Assembly (NCBI GenBank): GCA_046297455.1
Contig: JBKBIT010000013.1
Location: forward strand, 55,086-119,085
Length of the DNA: 64,000 nt
Direction: 5' to 3'
DNA from: ZYF759 sp046297455
Lineage (GTDB): Bacteria; Pseudomonadota; Alphaproteobacteria; Rhizobiales; Rhizobiaceae
The translations under genes were made by a program, and so were the position numbers. The notes below the pieces were generated by a model. The model searched no databases. It was given only the letters and a program-made list of their open reading frames with translations, and was not told the DNA's origin. Numbering within the stretch: position 1 is the first letter of the stretch; each line of letters begins with the position of its first letter. This document shows positions 17,004 through 24,992 of this stretch, piece after piece.

Positions 17004-17989
17004 GGCCAGGCAACGCCGACAAGCGCGTCATCCTTCTGCACCTGGCTGTGGTCGCGGCGCTGTTCCTGCTGCAGTTCGTGCTGCCGACCTATCACCACGG
17101 CGTGTTTGCGCGTGTCATGGTGCTCGCGGTCTTTGCCATGGGCTACAATATCGTGTTCGGCTACACGGGGCTGTTAAGCCTCGGCCACGCCATGTTCTTC
17201 TGTGCCGGCCTCTATGGCGCGGGGCTGACCGTCTACCATCTCGACTGGGCCGTTCCGCCCGCTTTCCTCGCTGGACTTGTCAGCGGGTTGGTGCTTGCGG
17301 TGGGCGTTGGCGTTCTGGCATTGCGCACGACGGGCGTCGCCTTCCTGATCGTGACCCTGATGTTCGGCCAGATCTTCTATCTGCTCACCCTCTATTTTGC
17401 GGAATACACGCGCGGCGACGATGGCATCGTACTGTCACAGGCCATGCGGCGCATCCATCTGGGCGATAGCGTTGTCGATCTGACCAATCCCGCAACGCGC
17501 TATCTCGTCGCTTGGGCGCTCTTCTCCATCGTTCTCTTTGTCACGCTGGCTTTGGTGCGCCGACCCTTCGGGCGGGTACTGATCGCCATCCGCGAGAACG
17601 AGGAACGCACCCGCCTGCTCGGCTACGACACCTTCGTCTCGAAGCTGTCGGCCATGGCCGTGTCAGGCGTCATCTGTGCCGCCGCCGGTGCCGCCTATGC
17701 GCTGCTATTCGGCTATGCCGGTGCGTCATTCGCCGAAGTCCATTTCTCCATCCTGCCGCTGCTCTGGGTGCTGGTCGGCGGCGCGGCAACCGTCCTTGGC
17801 CCGATCCTCGGCACGCTCTTGATGTTCTATCTGGTCGACTTCTCCAACGATCTGCTGAATGCCTATTTCCAGGGCTGGAACCTAAGCTATCTCGGCGTCG
17901 TCGGCGTGGCGCTGGTGCTGCTTATCCTCTTCTTCCCCAAGGGCCTGCTGGGAACCGTGCGCGAAAGGTGGGTGAAATGGCTGCCGTGA
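17000..17989 (+). CDS. Branched-chain-type ABC transporter permease (LivM-like)
   Basis: Second permease of the importer, 329 residues. It has the LivM markers GYNIVFGYTGLLSLGHAMFF near the N-terminus and RRPFGRVLIAIRENEERTRL in the coupling loop, with the PKGLLG motif close to the C-terminus. It would pair with the LivH-like subunit to form the channel. Its end overlaps the ATPase start by 13 bases. Confidence 0.93.
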   Translation: MRPGNADKRVILLHLAVVAALFLLQFVLPTYHHGVFARVMVLAVFAMGYNIVFGYTGLLSLGHAMFFCAGLYGAGLTVYHLDWAVPPAFLAGLVSGLVLAVGVGVLALRTTGVAFLIVTLMFGQIFYLLTLYFAEYTRGDDGIVLSQAMRRIHLGDSVVDLTNPATRYLVAWALFSIVLFVTLALVRRPFGRVLIAIRENEERTRLLGYDTFVSKLSAMAVSGVICAAAGAAYALLFGYAGASFAEVHFSILPLLWVLVGGAATVLGPILGTLLMFYLVDFSNDLLNAYFQGWNLSYLGVVGVALVLLILFFPKGLLGTVRERWVKWLP

Positions 17990-18708
17990 AGCCGCTTCTG
18001 GCGACGGAAGGCCTTGGGCGCCATTTCGGCGGCTTGAAGGCGGTGGATGGCGTCGACTTCAGCCTGAACGAGGGCGAGATCCGCGCCATCATCGGTCCCA
18101 ACGGTGCCGGCAAGACCACCTTTGTCAGTCTTGTGTGCGGCAGGGTGGCAGCCGGTTTCGGCCGCATCGTCTTTGGTGGCCAGGACATCACCAACCGCCC
18201 GCCCCACCAGCGAACGCGCGACGGCATCGCCTATACGTTCCAGATCACCAGCGTGTATCTCAACCTGTCGGCCTACGATAACGTCGCGCTGGCCGCCCAG
18301 CGCCAGGCCGGCTCGGCCTCGACGCTGGAGACAGAGGTGATGGCGGCACTCACCGCCGTCGGTCTTGCCGACCGGTCGGAGGAACTGGCGCGCAACCTCT
18401 CCTATGGCCATCAACGCTTGCTCGAAATCGCCATGGGCCTCGCCCTGAAGCCGCGCCTGCTGATCCTGGATGAGCCGACCCAGGGTCTGTCAGACGCCGA
18501 GATCACCGGTTTCATGGCGCTGGTGCGCCAGATTGCCGCCAATGCCACCGTGCTTCTGATCGAGCATAACATGCATGTGGTGATGGAACTGGCCGAACGC
18601 ATCACGGTCATGAATGCCGGTCGTATCCTGGCCGAGGGCACGCCGGATGAAATACGTGCCAATGCAGCCGTGCAGGCCGCCTATCTGGGGACCGGGACCG
18701 ATGGCTGA
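17977..18708 (+). CDS. ABC transporter ATP-binding protein (LivG-like)
   Basis: Cytoplasmic ATPase of 243 residues. Motifs in order: Walker A GPNGAGKTT, Q-loop in AYTFQITSVYLNLS, signature LSYGHQRLLEIAMGLAL and Walker B RLLILDEPTQGL with the H-loop IEHNMHVVM. The LivG-type A-loop region and the less common LSYG (instead of LSGG) signature are typical of this subunit. The start codon lies inside livM (ATG at 17977); the frame remains open far upstream, but those codons belong to the overlapping permease gene. Confidence 0.93.
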   Translation: MAAVKPLLATEGLGRHFGGLKAVDGVDFSLNEGEIRAIIGPNGAGKTTFVSLVCGRVAAGFGRIVFGGQDITNRPPHQRTRDGIAYTFQITSVYLNLSAYDNVALAAQRQAGSASTLETEVMAALTAVGLADRSEELARNLSYGHQRLLEIAMGLALKPRLLILDEPTQGLSDAEITGFMALVRQIAANATVLLIEHNMHVVMELAERITVMNAGRILAEGTPDEIRANAAVQAAYLGTGTDG

Positions 18709-19420
18709 AGCGTCACGAAACGCCCTGACCGTCGAAACGGTCGATTGCTTCTATGGCAATGTGCAGGTGCTGCGCGGCCTGTCCTTCGAGCTCAGGCAGG
18801 GTGAGGTGCTGTGCCTGCTCGGGCGCAACGGCGCCGGCAAGACCACCACCCTCAAGTCTGTCATGGGGCTGGTGCCGCCGCGATCCGGCTCGATCCGGCT
18901 GGGGGATGAGGAACTCACGCGCCTCAAGCCGCACGAGGTTCCCCGCGCCGGCATCGCCTACGTCCCGCAGGGCCGGCGTCTCTTTGCCGAACTGACCGTG
19001 GCGGAGAATCTGGAGATCGGCCTGATGACGCGCGGCAAGGGCAAAGCAACGCGCGAAAGCGTGCTCGAGCTTTTCCCCCTGCTGCGAGAAAGGCTCCGGC
19101 AGATTTCCGGCACGCTGTCGGGCGGCGAGCAGCAGATGCTGGCCATGGCGCGCGCGCTTTGCATAGAGCCGCAGGTTCTGTTGCTCGATGAGCCGACTGA
19201 GGGTCTGATGCCCTCCATGATCGCGCGCATACGCGAAACGGTGGCGGCACTGCGCGCGCGGGGTGTTTCTACCGTCCTGGTCGAACAGCGCGTCGATGCG
19301 GTTCTGGCAGTTGCCGACCGTGTCTGCTTCATCGAGAACGGCCAGAACCGGGAAACCGTGGCCGTGGAAACCGTTCGCGCCGATCCGGATTTCGTTCACC
19401 GCTATGTCGGGGTAGGGTAA
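18701..19420 (+). CDS. ABC transporter ATP-binding protein (LivF-like)
   Basis: Second ATPase of the importer, 239 residues. Walker A is GRNGAGKTTTLKSVMGL, the Q-loop region reads AYVPQGRRLFAELTV, the signature is LSGGEQQMLAMARAL and Walker B is QVLLLDEPTEGLMP. Overlaps the LivG-like gene by eight bases, so the two are translationally coupled. Last gene of the importer operon; ytoQ follows after 80 bases. Confidence 0.93.
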   Translation: MAEASRNALTVETVDCFYGNVQVLRGLSFELRQGEVLCLLGRNGAGKTTTLKSVMGLVPPRSGSIRLGDEELTRLKPHEVPRAGIAYVPQGRRLFAELTVAENLEIGLMTRGKGKATRESVLELFPLLRERLRQISGTLSGGEQQMLAMARALCIEPQVLLLDEPTEGLMPSMIARIRETVAALRARGVSTVLVEQRVDAVLAVADRVCFIENGQNRETVAVETVRADPDFVHRYVGVG

Positions 19421-19422
19421 GG

Positions 19423-19447
19423 CCTTCACCCTTCACCCTTCACCCTT
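19423..19447 (+). repeat. Short tandem repeat (CCTTCAC)x3 plus CCTT
   Basis: Three exact copies of a 7-base unit and a partial fourth stand between the LivF-like stop and ytoQ, 53 bases before the ytoQ start. Seven-base units can change copy number by slippage and would alter spacing to any upstream promoter, but nothing here shows that they do. Confidence 0.8.
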
Positions 19448-19500
19448 GGCCTTTGCGCCTTATGTGCGGAAAGCAGTTTCAGAACGAAAAGGAGTCCCTC

Positions 19501-19986
19501 ATGGCGACACTGTCGGTCTATCTTTCCGGCGAAATTCACACGGACTGGCGCGAGCGTATCGTCACCGGCGTAACGGAAGCCGGGCTCAACATCGTCTTTT
19601 CGGCGCCCGTGACCGATCATGACGCCAGCGATGATTGCGGCGTGGCGATCCTCGGCGAGGAGCCGGACAATTTTTGGAAGGACCACAAGGGCGCGAAGCT
19701 CAATGCCATCCGCACCCGCACCCTGATCGAGAAGGCCGATGTCGTGGTGGTGCGCTTCGGCGACAAGTACAAGCAATGGAATGCCGCCTTCGATGCCGGC
19801 TATGCCGCAGCGCTCGGCAAGGCGCTGGTCGTTCTGCACGACCGTTCGCTGATCCACCCGCTCAAGGAGGTCGACGCCGCGGCGCTCGCGGTCGCCGAAA
19901 CGCCCGAGCAGGTTGTCGAGATTCTCCGCTATGTCATGACCGGCGAACTGACGCGCCGGCGCAAACTTGGCCAGGCTGCCGAGTAA
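19501..19986 (+). CDS. YtoQ family protein
   Basis: Protein of 161 residues matching the YtoQ family, a group with a nucleoside 2-deoxyribosyltransferase-like fold. Family features include YLSGEIHTDWRERI at the start, FSAPVTDHDASDDCG, NFWKDHKGAKLNAIRTRTLI, and ADVVVVRFGDKYKQWNAAFD with GYAAALGKALVVLH. The biochemical role of YtoQ is not established. The start has a good AAGGAG site seven bases upstream. It follows the ABC importer in the same direction, although the gap with the 7-base repeats may separate the transcripts. Confidence 0.85.
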   Translation: MATLSVYLSGEIHTDWRERIVTGVTEAGLNIVFSAPVTDHDASDDCGVAILGEEPDNFWKDHKGAKLNAIRTRTLIEKADVVVVRFGDKYKQWNAAFDAGYAAALGKALVVLHDRSLIHPLKEVDAAALAVAETPEQVVEILRYVMTGELTRRRKLGQAAE

Positions 19987-19989
19987 GCA

Positions 19990-20892
19990 TCAGGTCGCCG
20001 GCGGCGTCAGCACTGCCAGCGCTCGGGGATGGATTTCGAGTTCGGTGATCTGCTCCAGTTCCAGCAATTCTCCGTCGATCGTGCATTCAAGCTTGCCAGA
20101 GCCCCGCATCAGCTCAAGCCTGGCACGCTTGGCCGTACTTGCTTCAATGGCCTGACCGTCCTGCCAGCGACCAAACAACATGTCGGCTGCCAGGCCGAAA
20201 GCCCCACCTGGTGCCTGCGGCTGGGCGACATAGATGCCAAGCACGCCGCCATCCGGTTGATCCGCGTAAGGCAGGTGTCCCGCACCAAACAGATTGTTGG
20301 AGATACCGAGGCTTGGTGTCGCAATTGCCATTTTCTCATTGTCGATCGTCAGTGTCCCCTTGACGCGCGGCGGGGCGATCAACGTCTTGACCGCTGCTGA
20401 CAGCGACGCGCGCATCTTGCCCAGGCGTCCCGCAAATGCCTCGTCCTCGCGCAGCCGCACCATGCGCGGGTGCATGCCCACCGAGAACTGATGAACGAAA
20501 GGACGACCGTTGGCTGTCGCGATGTCCACCTTTCGGGCGTGCCCCATGGCAAAGATCTTCGCCGCCTCTTCCAGATCCAGTGGCAGGCCAAGCCCGCGTG
20601 CGAAAAGGTTCATCGTCCCGGCCGGCAGGACGGCCAGCATCTTGTCGGACTTCATCGCCTGGCCGGCCGCCGTCGACACCGTACCGTCGCCGCCGCCGAC
20701 CATAACCACGTCGCAATCGTCACGCTCGAAAGCCTTCGCGAGCGCGTCGACGATTTCCTTGCCCGCCACCGTCTTTATCTCAAGCTCGTGCCCGGCCTCG
20801 ACAAGGATGTCGCGGAGCCGGCGACCGAAACCGTCGAGATCGAGGTCGCGCAGGCTTCCACCTTCCTTGTTCAATACGGCAACGAAGCGCAT
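19990..20892 (-). CDS. Diacylglycerol kinase-family lipid kinase
   Basis: Protein of 300 residues of the DAGK catalytic family (DgkB/YegS-like), which phosphorylates lipids such as diacylglycerol with ATP. The glycine-rich nucleotide loop is VMVGGGDGTVSTAA and the second conserved block is LAVLPAGTMNLFARGLGLP; the C-terminal domain holds the GISNNLFGAG and TIDGELLEL segments. In this family the last segment, D-G-E, supplies a catalytic acidic residue. ATG at 20892 has AAGGAGAGG upstream. It converges with ytoQ (3-base gap) and is divergent from the PRC-barrel gene. Confidence 0.88.
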   Translation of the reverse strand: MRFVAVLNKEGGSLRDLDLDGFGRRLRDILVEAGHELEIKTVAGKEIVDALAKAFERDDCDVVMVGGGDGTVSTAAGQAMKSDKMLAVLPAGTMNLFARGLGLPLDLEEAAKIFAMGHARKVDIATANGRPFVHQFSVGMHPRMVRLREDEAFAGRLGKMRASLSAAVKTLIAPPRVKGTLTIDNEKMAIATPSLGISNNLFGAGHLPYADQPDGGVLGIYVAQPQAPGGAFGLAADMLFGRWQDGQAIEASTAKRARLELMRGSGKLECTIDGELLELEQITELEIHPRALAVLTPPAT

Positions 20893-21029
20893 CGGCCTCT
20901 CCTTGTCGGGTGACGTGGGGTCTGCCGCCTCCCGGTCGTCCCAGGGCGGCATCCTGCATCCAATCGTCGGAGTCTTCCGGAGTTCCCGTCGGCATGCCCC
21001 ATCGAAACATCTTTTGCTGTCTGGCCCGG

Positions 21030-21054
21030 GGAACCAGCCTCACCAAAGCGCGTT
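21030..21054 (+). promoter_or_regulatory. EcfG-type (general stress response) promoter for the PRC-barrel gene
   Basis: GGAAC at 21030-21034, exactly 16 bases, then CGTT at 21051-21054. This matches the promoter bound by the alphaproteobacterial general-stress sigma factor EcfG (GGAAC-N16/17-CGTT). It lies about 90 bases before the PRC-barrel protein start. Secreted PRC-barrel proteins are frequent members of that regulon, which supports the reading. Confidence 0.6.
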
Positions 21055-21146
21055 ATCTGAGGCGTGAAGGACGCGCCCCCGATCTCACCGCCAAGCTTGA
21101 ACGGGGACGCGACCGTGCAAAGGAACATGCACAAGGAGAAGGTAAC

Positions 21147-22121
21147 ATGGTCCGTAATCTTTTGGCGAGTACCGCTATTGCAACCCTGGTCGCCACCGGC
21201 GCCTATGCTCAGACCACCACCACCGAGCCGGCAATGGAGCCGACCGTGGAAATGGAGCAGACGGAGCAGCAGCTCCAGCGCGCTCCCGGCCATCTGGCCT
21301 CCAACATCATCGGCGAGCGCGTCTACAACAGCATCGCGGACGATGCCGAGAACATCGGCAGCGTCAACGACATCGTGCTCGGCGTTGACGGTGAAGCTGA
21401 CTACATCGTGATCGGTGTCGGCGGTTTCCTGGGTCTCGGCCAGCGTGACGTCGCCATTTCGTTCGACGAACTCGAATGGGCCGAGCGTGATGGCCAGTGG
21501 TGGCTCGTGGTCAACACGACCCGCGAGGCACTCGAGGCGCAGCCCGAATTCGACACTTCAGTCTATGACCCGGCACTGGGCCTGCCTGCCTCGCGGGACA
21601 CTGCCGCCGCTCCGGCGACCGACATGGACCAGACCGCCACGGCATCTGCCGATGACATGACCGAGACGGACGATCTTGCCGCCGCCCCGGCCGACGACGA
21701 GGCCACGGCTCCGGGCGTCGACATCACTGAGACCGATATCGACCAGCCCGACCGCATCGAAACCGGCGCGATCGACCCGAACACGCTCGACGGCGTCGAC
21801 ATGGGCGCCATCAGCGCCGACGATCTGATCGGCACCACCGTCTATGGCGCAAACGAAGAGAACGTCGGGTCAGTCGGCGACGTGATTCTCAGCCAGGACG
21901 GCAATGTCGACGCGATCATCATCGACGTCGGCGGATTTCTCGGCATTGGCTCCAAGGAAGTTGCAGTTGGCATGGACAATCTTGAATTCATGACCGACGC
22001 CAACGGCAACATGTACCTCTACACCCAGTTCACCGAGGAGCAGCTTGAGGCGCAGCCCGAGTATGACGAGGCGACCTACGCTGAGCAGCGTGACGACCAG
22101 CTGCTGATCCAGCAGCGCTAA
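21147..22121 (+). CDS. Secreted protein with two PRC-barrel domains
   Basis: Protein of 324 residues. A signal peptide (MVRNLLASTAIATLVATGAYA) precedes a first PRC-barrel domain (about residues 48-118, with NIGSVNDIVLGVDGEADYIV and GVGGFLGLGQRDVAI), a low-complexity Ala/Thr/Asp linker (about 140-210), and a second, similar barrel (about 228-300, with NVGSVGDVILSQDGNVDAII and VGGFLGIGSKEVAV). Composition is strongly acidic. Function is unknown; such proteins accumulate in the envelope in stress. A clear AAGGAGAAGG site precedes the ATG, an EcfG-type promoter lies upstream and a terminator downstream, so it is a single-gene transcript. Confidence 0.9.
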   Translation: MVRNLLASTAIATLVATGAYAQTTTTEPAMEPTVEMEQTEQQLQRAPGHLASNIIGERVYNSIADDAENIGSVNDIVLGVDGEADYIVIGVGGFLGLGQRDVAISFDELEWAERDGQWWLVVNTTREALEAQPEFDTSVYDPALGLPASRDTAAAPATDMDQTATASADDMTETDDLAAAPADDEATAPGVDITETDIDQPDRIETGAIDPNTLDGVDMGAISADDLIGTTVYGANEENVGSVGDVILSQDGNVDAIIIDVGGFLGIGSKEVAVGMDNLEFMTDANGNMYLYTQFTEEQLEAQPEYDEATYAEQRDDQLLIQQR

Positions 22122-22144
22122 GCGTCGGCATCTCTTGCGAACAA

Positions 22145-22180
22145 GAAGCCCGCGGCACCCGCTGCGGGCTTCGTATTTTT
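22145..22180 (+). terminator. Rho-independent terminator after the PRC-barrel gene
   Basis: GAAGCCCGC (22145-22153) and GCGGGCTTC (22164-22172) form a 9-bp stem with a 10-base loop, followed by GTATTTTT. It starts 23 bases after the stop codon. Confidence 0.88.
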
Positions 22181-22314
22181 GGGGATGGTTCCAGAATGGG
22201 CTGATGATGGGCGGGCTTCTCGACCCTCAGGTGCGACAGGCCAAGGAAGCGGCGCTCGGAGCGCGCTGCCAGCAAAAATAGAAAGTCCTTTAAGCACAAT
22301 AGATGTGCATGAAA

Positions 22315-22364
22315 TTGACGAAAATGAGCAAATCAAAGGCACATAGAATTTTGATTTTCGTCAA
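22315..22364. promoter_or_regulatory. Long inverted repeat in AT-rich leader upstream of the amidase
   Basis: TTGACGAAAAT (22315-22325) is repeated exactly as ATTTTCGTCAA (22354-22364), 28 bases apart. Inside it AAATCAAA (22330-22337) can pair with TTTGATTT (22350-22357), overlapping the outer right arm, so the two pairings exclude each other. The stretch from the terminator (22180) to 22442 is much richer in A and T than its surroundings and holds no gene I can support. It may be a regulator site or a switchable leader; this is inference. Confidence 0.5.
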
Positions 22365-22526
22365 CTTCACGGTCACGACGCCCATATTGATGGCATGTTG
22401 TTTGCATGGCGAGGAAGCATCTAACCATCCCGAAGGCTTATCATTTCTGACATTCCGCTCTATTTTCGTCCTGCAAAAGAAATTTCACAACTCCTTGCAA
22501 CTCGGCAGATATCTGCCGTCGAAGTC

Positions 22527-23858
22527 ATGAAGGTCTTTCTTGCTCGCATAGAAGAGGCCAATTCAAAGCTCAATACAATCGTCTCGCAACTGCCCGCGAG
22601 CGAGGCACTCGCACGGGCGGCAGCCGCAGACAAGGAGATCGCCGCCGGCGTGATCAGCCCGATCCACGGCCTGCCGATCGCGATAAAGGATCTGAACGCT
22701 GTCAAGGGTTTCCGAACCACCTTCGGCTCGCGCGCCCATATTGATGATCCAGTCTCCAAAACCGATCTGGCGTTCGTCGAGCGTATCCGCCGCGCAGGCG
22801 CCATCATCATCGGCAAGACCAACACACCTGAACGCGGCGTTGGCACGCTTGCCTTCAATGAAGTGTTCGGGGTCACACGCAATCCATGGGATCTGAGCAA
22901 GCACGGTGGCGGCTCAAGCGGAGCCGGAGCAGCCGTTGCTGCAGGCCTTCTCCCATTTGCCGATGGAAGCGACAGCGGCGGATCTATCCGCTACCCATCC
23001 TCCTTCTGCAATACGGTTGGGCTGCGCACGACGCCCGGCCTCGTTCCCTTTGAGGCCACGGGCGACCGTTGGTCGCCTCATCTTGTTTTCGGTCCTATGG
23101 CTCGCTCGTCCGAAGACGCAGCCCTTTTGCTGTCGGTGATGGCCGGCGCTTCGGTCGAGAGCCCGATCGCGATCGACGGCGCGCCGGACTCTTTCCTGAC
23201 CCTCGACGAGGTCGACCTTTCCCAGCTCCGCATAGCCTGGAGCGCAGATGCCGGCGGATTGCCGGTTTCGAAGGAGATTCGCGATGCCTATGCGCGAGCA
23301 CGAGAGACCCTCGAAGGATTGGGTTGCACCATCGACGATGTGGAACCCGACTTCTCCAACGCGGACAGAGCATGGGAGGCGGTGGAGATGTTCTGTTTTT
23401 TCATGGACGCTCCCGAGAGCATCAACACGCACCCAGATCTGTTCAGGCCGGATTATGTTAGGAACGTGAAACAGGGCGCCGCGACGGTTGCAGCTGACCT
23501 CGCGTTTGGCCTGAAGGAACGAACGGCACTGTATCTTGAAACCGCAAGGCTTCTTGAGCGCTACGACGTGTTTGTCACTCCCGCCACGCCGGTGAGCGCG
23601 CCGCCGGCAGAGGTGGAATGGGTTCGCGAGATCGACGGTCATGTCTTTGACCGCTATCTCTTCTGGCAGCGCCTCGCGTGCCGCTTGACCATGACAGGAC
23701 ACCCCGTTCTCGTGACACCGGGTGGCTTCACCGATACCGGGATGCCCTTCGGTCTCCAGATCACCGGGCCGATGCGCGGCGATCACAGGCTGCTTTCGAT
23801 CGGAAATGCAATCGAGCTAGCGACAGGCTGGGCGGCTCGCCGCCCGACCGCTGTCTGA
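22527..23858 (+). CDS. Amidase signature-family amidase
   Basis: Hydrolase of C-N amide bonds, 443 residues from the first ATG. The Ser-cisSer-Lys triad is present: K54 in GLPIAIKDLNAV, S131 in GGGSSGAG and S153 in GSDSGGSIRYPSS. The natural substrate is unknown; relatives are often annotated GatA-like or as indoleacetamide hydrolases. The start is problematic. The same frame upstream, back to a stop at 22422-22424, encodes DIPLYFRPAKEISQLLATRQ and then ISAVEV, which is how amidases of this family normally begin, but contains no ATG, GTG or TTG. An ATT at 22443 has AAGG six bases before it. The true product may therefore be about 471 residues. Confidence 0.85.
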   Translation: MKVFLARIEEANSKLNTIVSQLPASEALARAAAADKEIAAGVISPIHGLPIAIKDLNAVKGFRTTFGSRAHIDDPVSKTDLAFVERIRRAGAIIIGKTNTPERGVGTLAFNEVFGVTRNPWDLSKHGGGSSGAGAAVAAGLLPFADGSDSGGSIRYPSSFCNTVGLRTTPGLVPFEATGDRWSPHLVFGPMARSSEDAALLLSVMAGASVESPIAIDGAPDSFLTLDEVDLSQLRIAWSADAGGLPVSKEIRDAYARARETLEGLGCTIDDVEPDFSNADRAWEAVEMFCFFMDAPESINTHPDLFRPDYVRNVKQGAATVAADLAFGLKERTALYLETARLLERYDVFVTPATPVSAPPAEVEWVREIDGHVFDRYLFWQRLACRLTMTGHPVLVTPGGFTDTGMPFGLQITGPMRGDHRLLSIGNAIELATGWAARRPTAV

Positions 23859-23880
23859 GACATATCGGTTTGCCTTCAGC

Positions 23881-23909
23881 GCCCGCGGCACCCGCCGCGG
23901 GCCTTTTTT
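23881..23909 (+). terminator. Rho-independent terminator after the amidase
   Basis: GCCCGCGG (23881-23888) pairs with CCGCGGGC (23895-23902) around a 6-base loop, followed by CTTTTTT. It begins 23 bases after the amidase stop. Confidence 0.88.
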
Positions 23910-24047
23910 GTCGGAAGGGCTTCCCGAAGTCGTTCACTATTGTCGAACAAACCATTCGCCAGCGGGCACTTTCTTTTGGGCAGCGCGGCACGACATATGG
24001 GCCAAGGACCAGAACGCGGCCGGAATGGTCGCCATAGGAGAACCGAC

Positions 24048-24983
24048 ATGATCGATCAGATCCGGGGCCTGCACCACGTCACGTCCATGGCCCGCGACGC
24101 CCAGCAGAACAACGCCTTCTTCACCAACGCCCTCGGCCTGCGCCGGGTTAAGAAAACCGTCAACTTCGACGCGCCCGATGTCTACCATCTCTACTATGCA
24201 GACGAGATCGGCACGCCGGGGACGGTGATGACCTATTTCCCCTTCCCTGGCATGGGGCGGGGCACCCCCGGGACAGGTGAAGTCGGCACAACCGTATTTT
24301 CCGTGCCGCAAGGGAGCCTGAGCTTCTGGGAAAAGCGTCTCGGCGACATGAGCGTCGATGGCGTCAAGCGCGAGCAGCGGCTGGACGAGAACCGCCTTGC
24401 CTTCAAGGGACCGGATGGCGACGGCTTCGCGCTGGTCGAGACGGCCGATGATCAGCGTGCGCCCTGGACCGGCAATGGCGTCGGAGCCGACGAGGCGATC
24501 CGTGGTTTCCACTCGGTCTCGATGCGCCTGCAGGACACGTCCGGCATGAACTACCTCCTCGGCCTGATGGGCTACGAGGAGATCGCCAAGGAGGGCAATG
24601 TCCATCGCTATCGCATCAAGGGCCAGGGCAATGGCGCCGATTTCGTGGATATCGACGTGCAGCCGCTGATGAACCCGGCCCGGCAGGGGGCGGGCTCGGT
24701 GCATCACGTTGCCTTTGCAGTGGACGACCGGGCAGCCCAGCTCGCCGTGCGCGAAGGTCTCACGTCAGCGGGCGTACCAATCACCCCCGTCATCGACCGC
24801 GACTATTTCTACGCCATTTATTTCCGCACGCCCGGCGGGGTACTGTTCGAAGTCGCCACCAACGAGCCTGGGTTCGACCGGGATGAGGACCGCGCCCATC
24901 TCGGCGAGGCACTCAAGCTGCCGAGCCAGCACGAGCATCTGCGTCCGCATCTGGAGCAGTCGCTGCAACCGATCGAAGCCTGA
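24048..24983 (+). CDS. VOC-family ring-cleaving dioxygenase (MhqO-like)
   Basis: Protein of 311 residues made of two vicinal-oxygen-chelate modules. The N-terminal module starts IRGLHHVTSMARDAQQNNAF and continues LGLRRVKKTVNFDAPDVYHL; the second includes GFHSVSMRLQDTSGMNYLLG and GSVHHVAFAVDD, with RTPGGVLFEVAT near the end. Paired His and Glu residues would hold a metal. MhqO/MhqA-type proteins of Bacillus open hydroquinone-type rings and protect against quinones. The ATG at 24048 has GGAG seven bases before it. An esterase-type hydrolase follows after nine bases, the same partnership as mhqO with mhqD. Confidence 0.87.
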   Translation: MIDQIRGLHHVTSMARDAQQNNAFFTNALGLRRVKKTVNFDAPDVYHLYYADEIGTPGTVMTYFPFPGMGRGTPGTGEVGTTVFSVPQGSLSFWEKRLGDMSVDGVKREQRLDENRLAFKGPDGDGFALVETADDQRAPWTGNGVGADEAIRGFHSVSMRLQDTSGMNYLLGLMGYEEIAKEGNVHRYRIKGQGNGADFVDIDVQPLMNPARQGAGSVHHVAFAVDDRAAQLAVREGLTSAGVPITPVIDRDYFYAIYFRTPGGVLFEVATNEPGFDRDEDRAHLGEALKLPSQHEHLRPHLEQSLQPIEA

Positions 24984-24992
24984 GGCAGACAC

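Noticed and set aside
19423..19447. Tandem 7-base repeats considered as a CRISPR remnant
   Set aside because: Units are 7 bases with no spacers; there are no cas genes in the window.
22303..22530. A 75-codon frame in the amidase leader with a basic start and hydrophobic middle
   Set aside because: It could pass for a tiny membrane peptide, but has no ribosome site, no relatives I recognise, and overlaps the inverted repeat and the amidase N-terminal codons in another frame.
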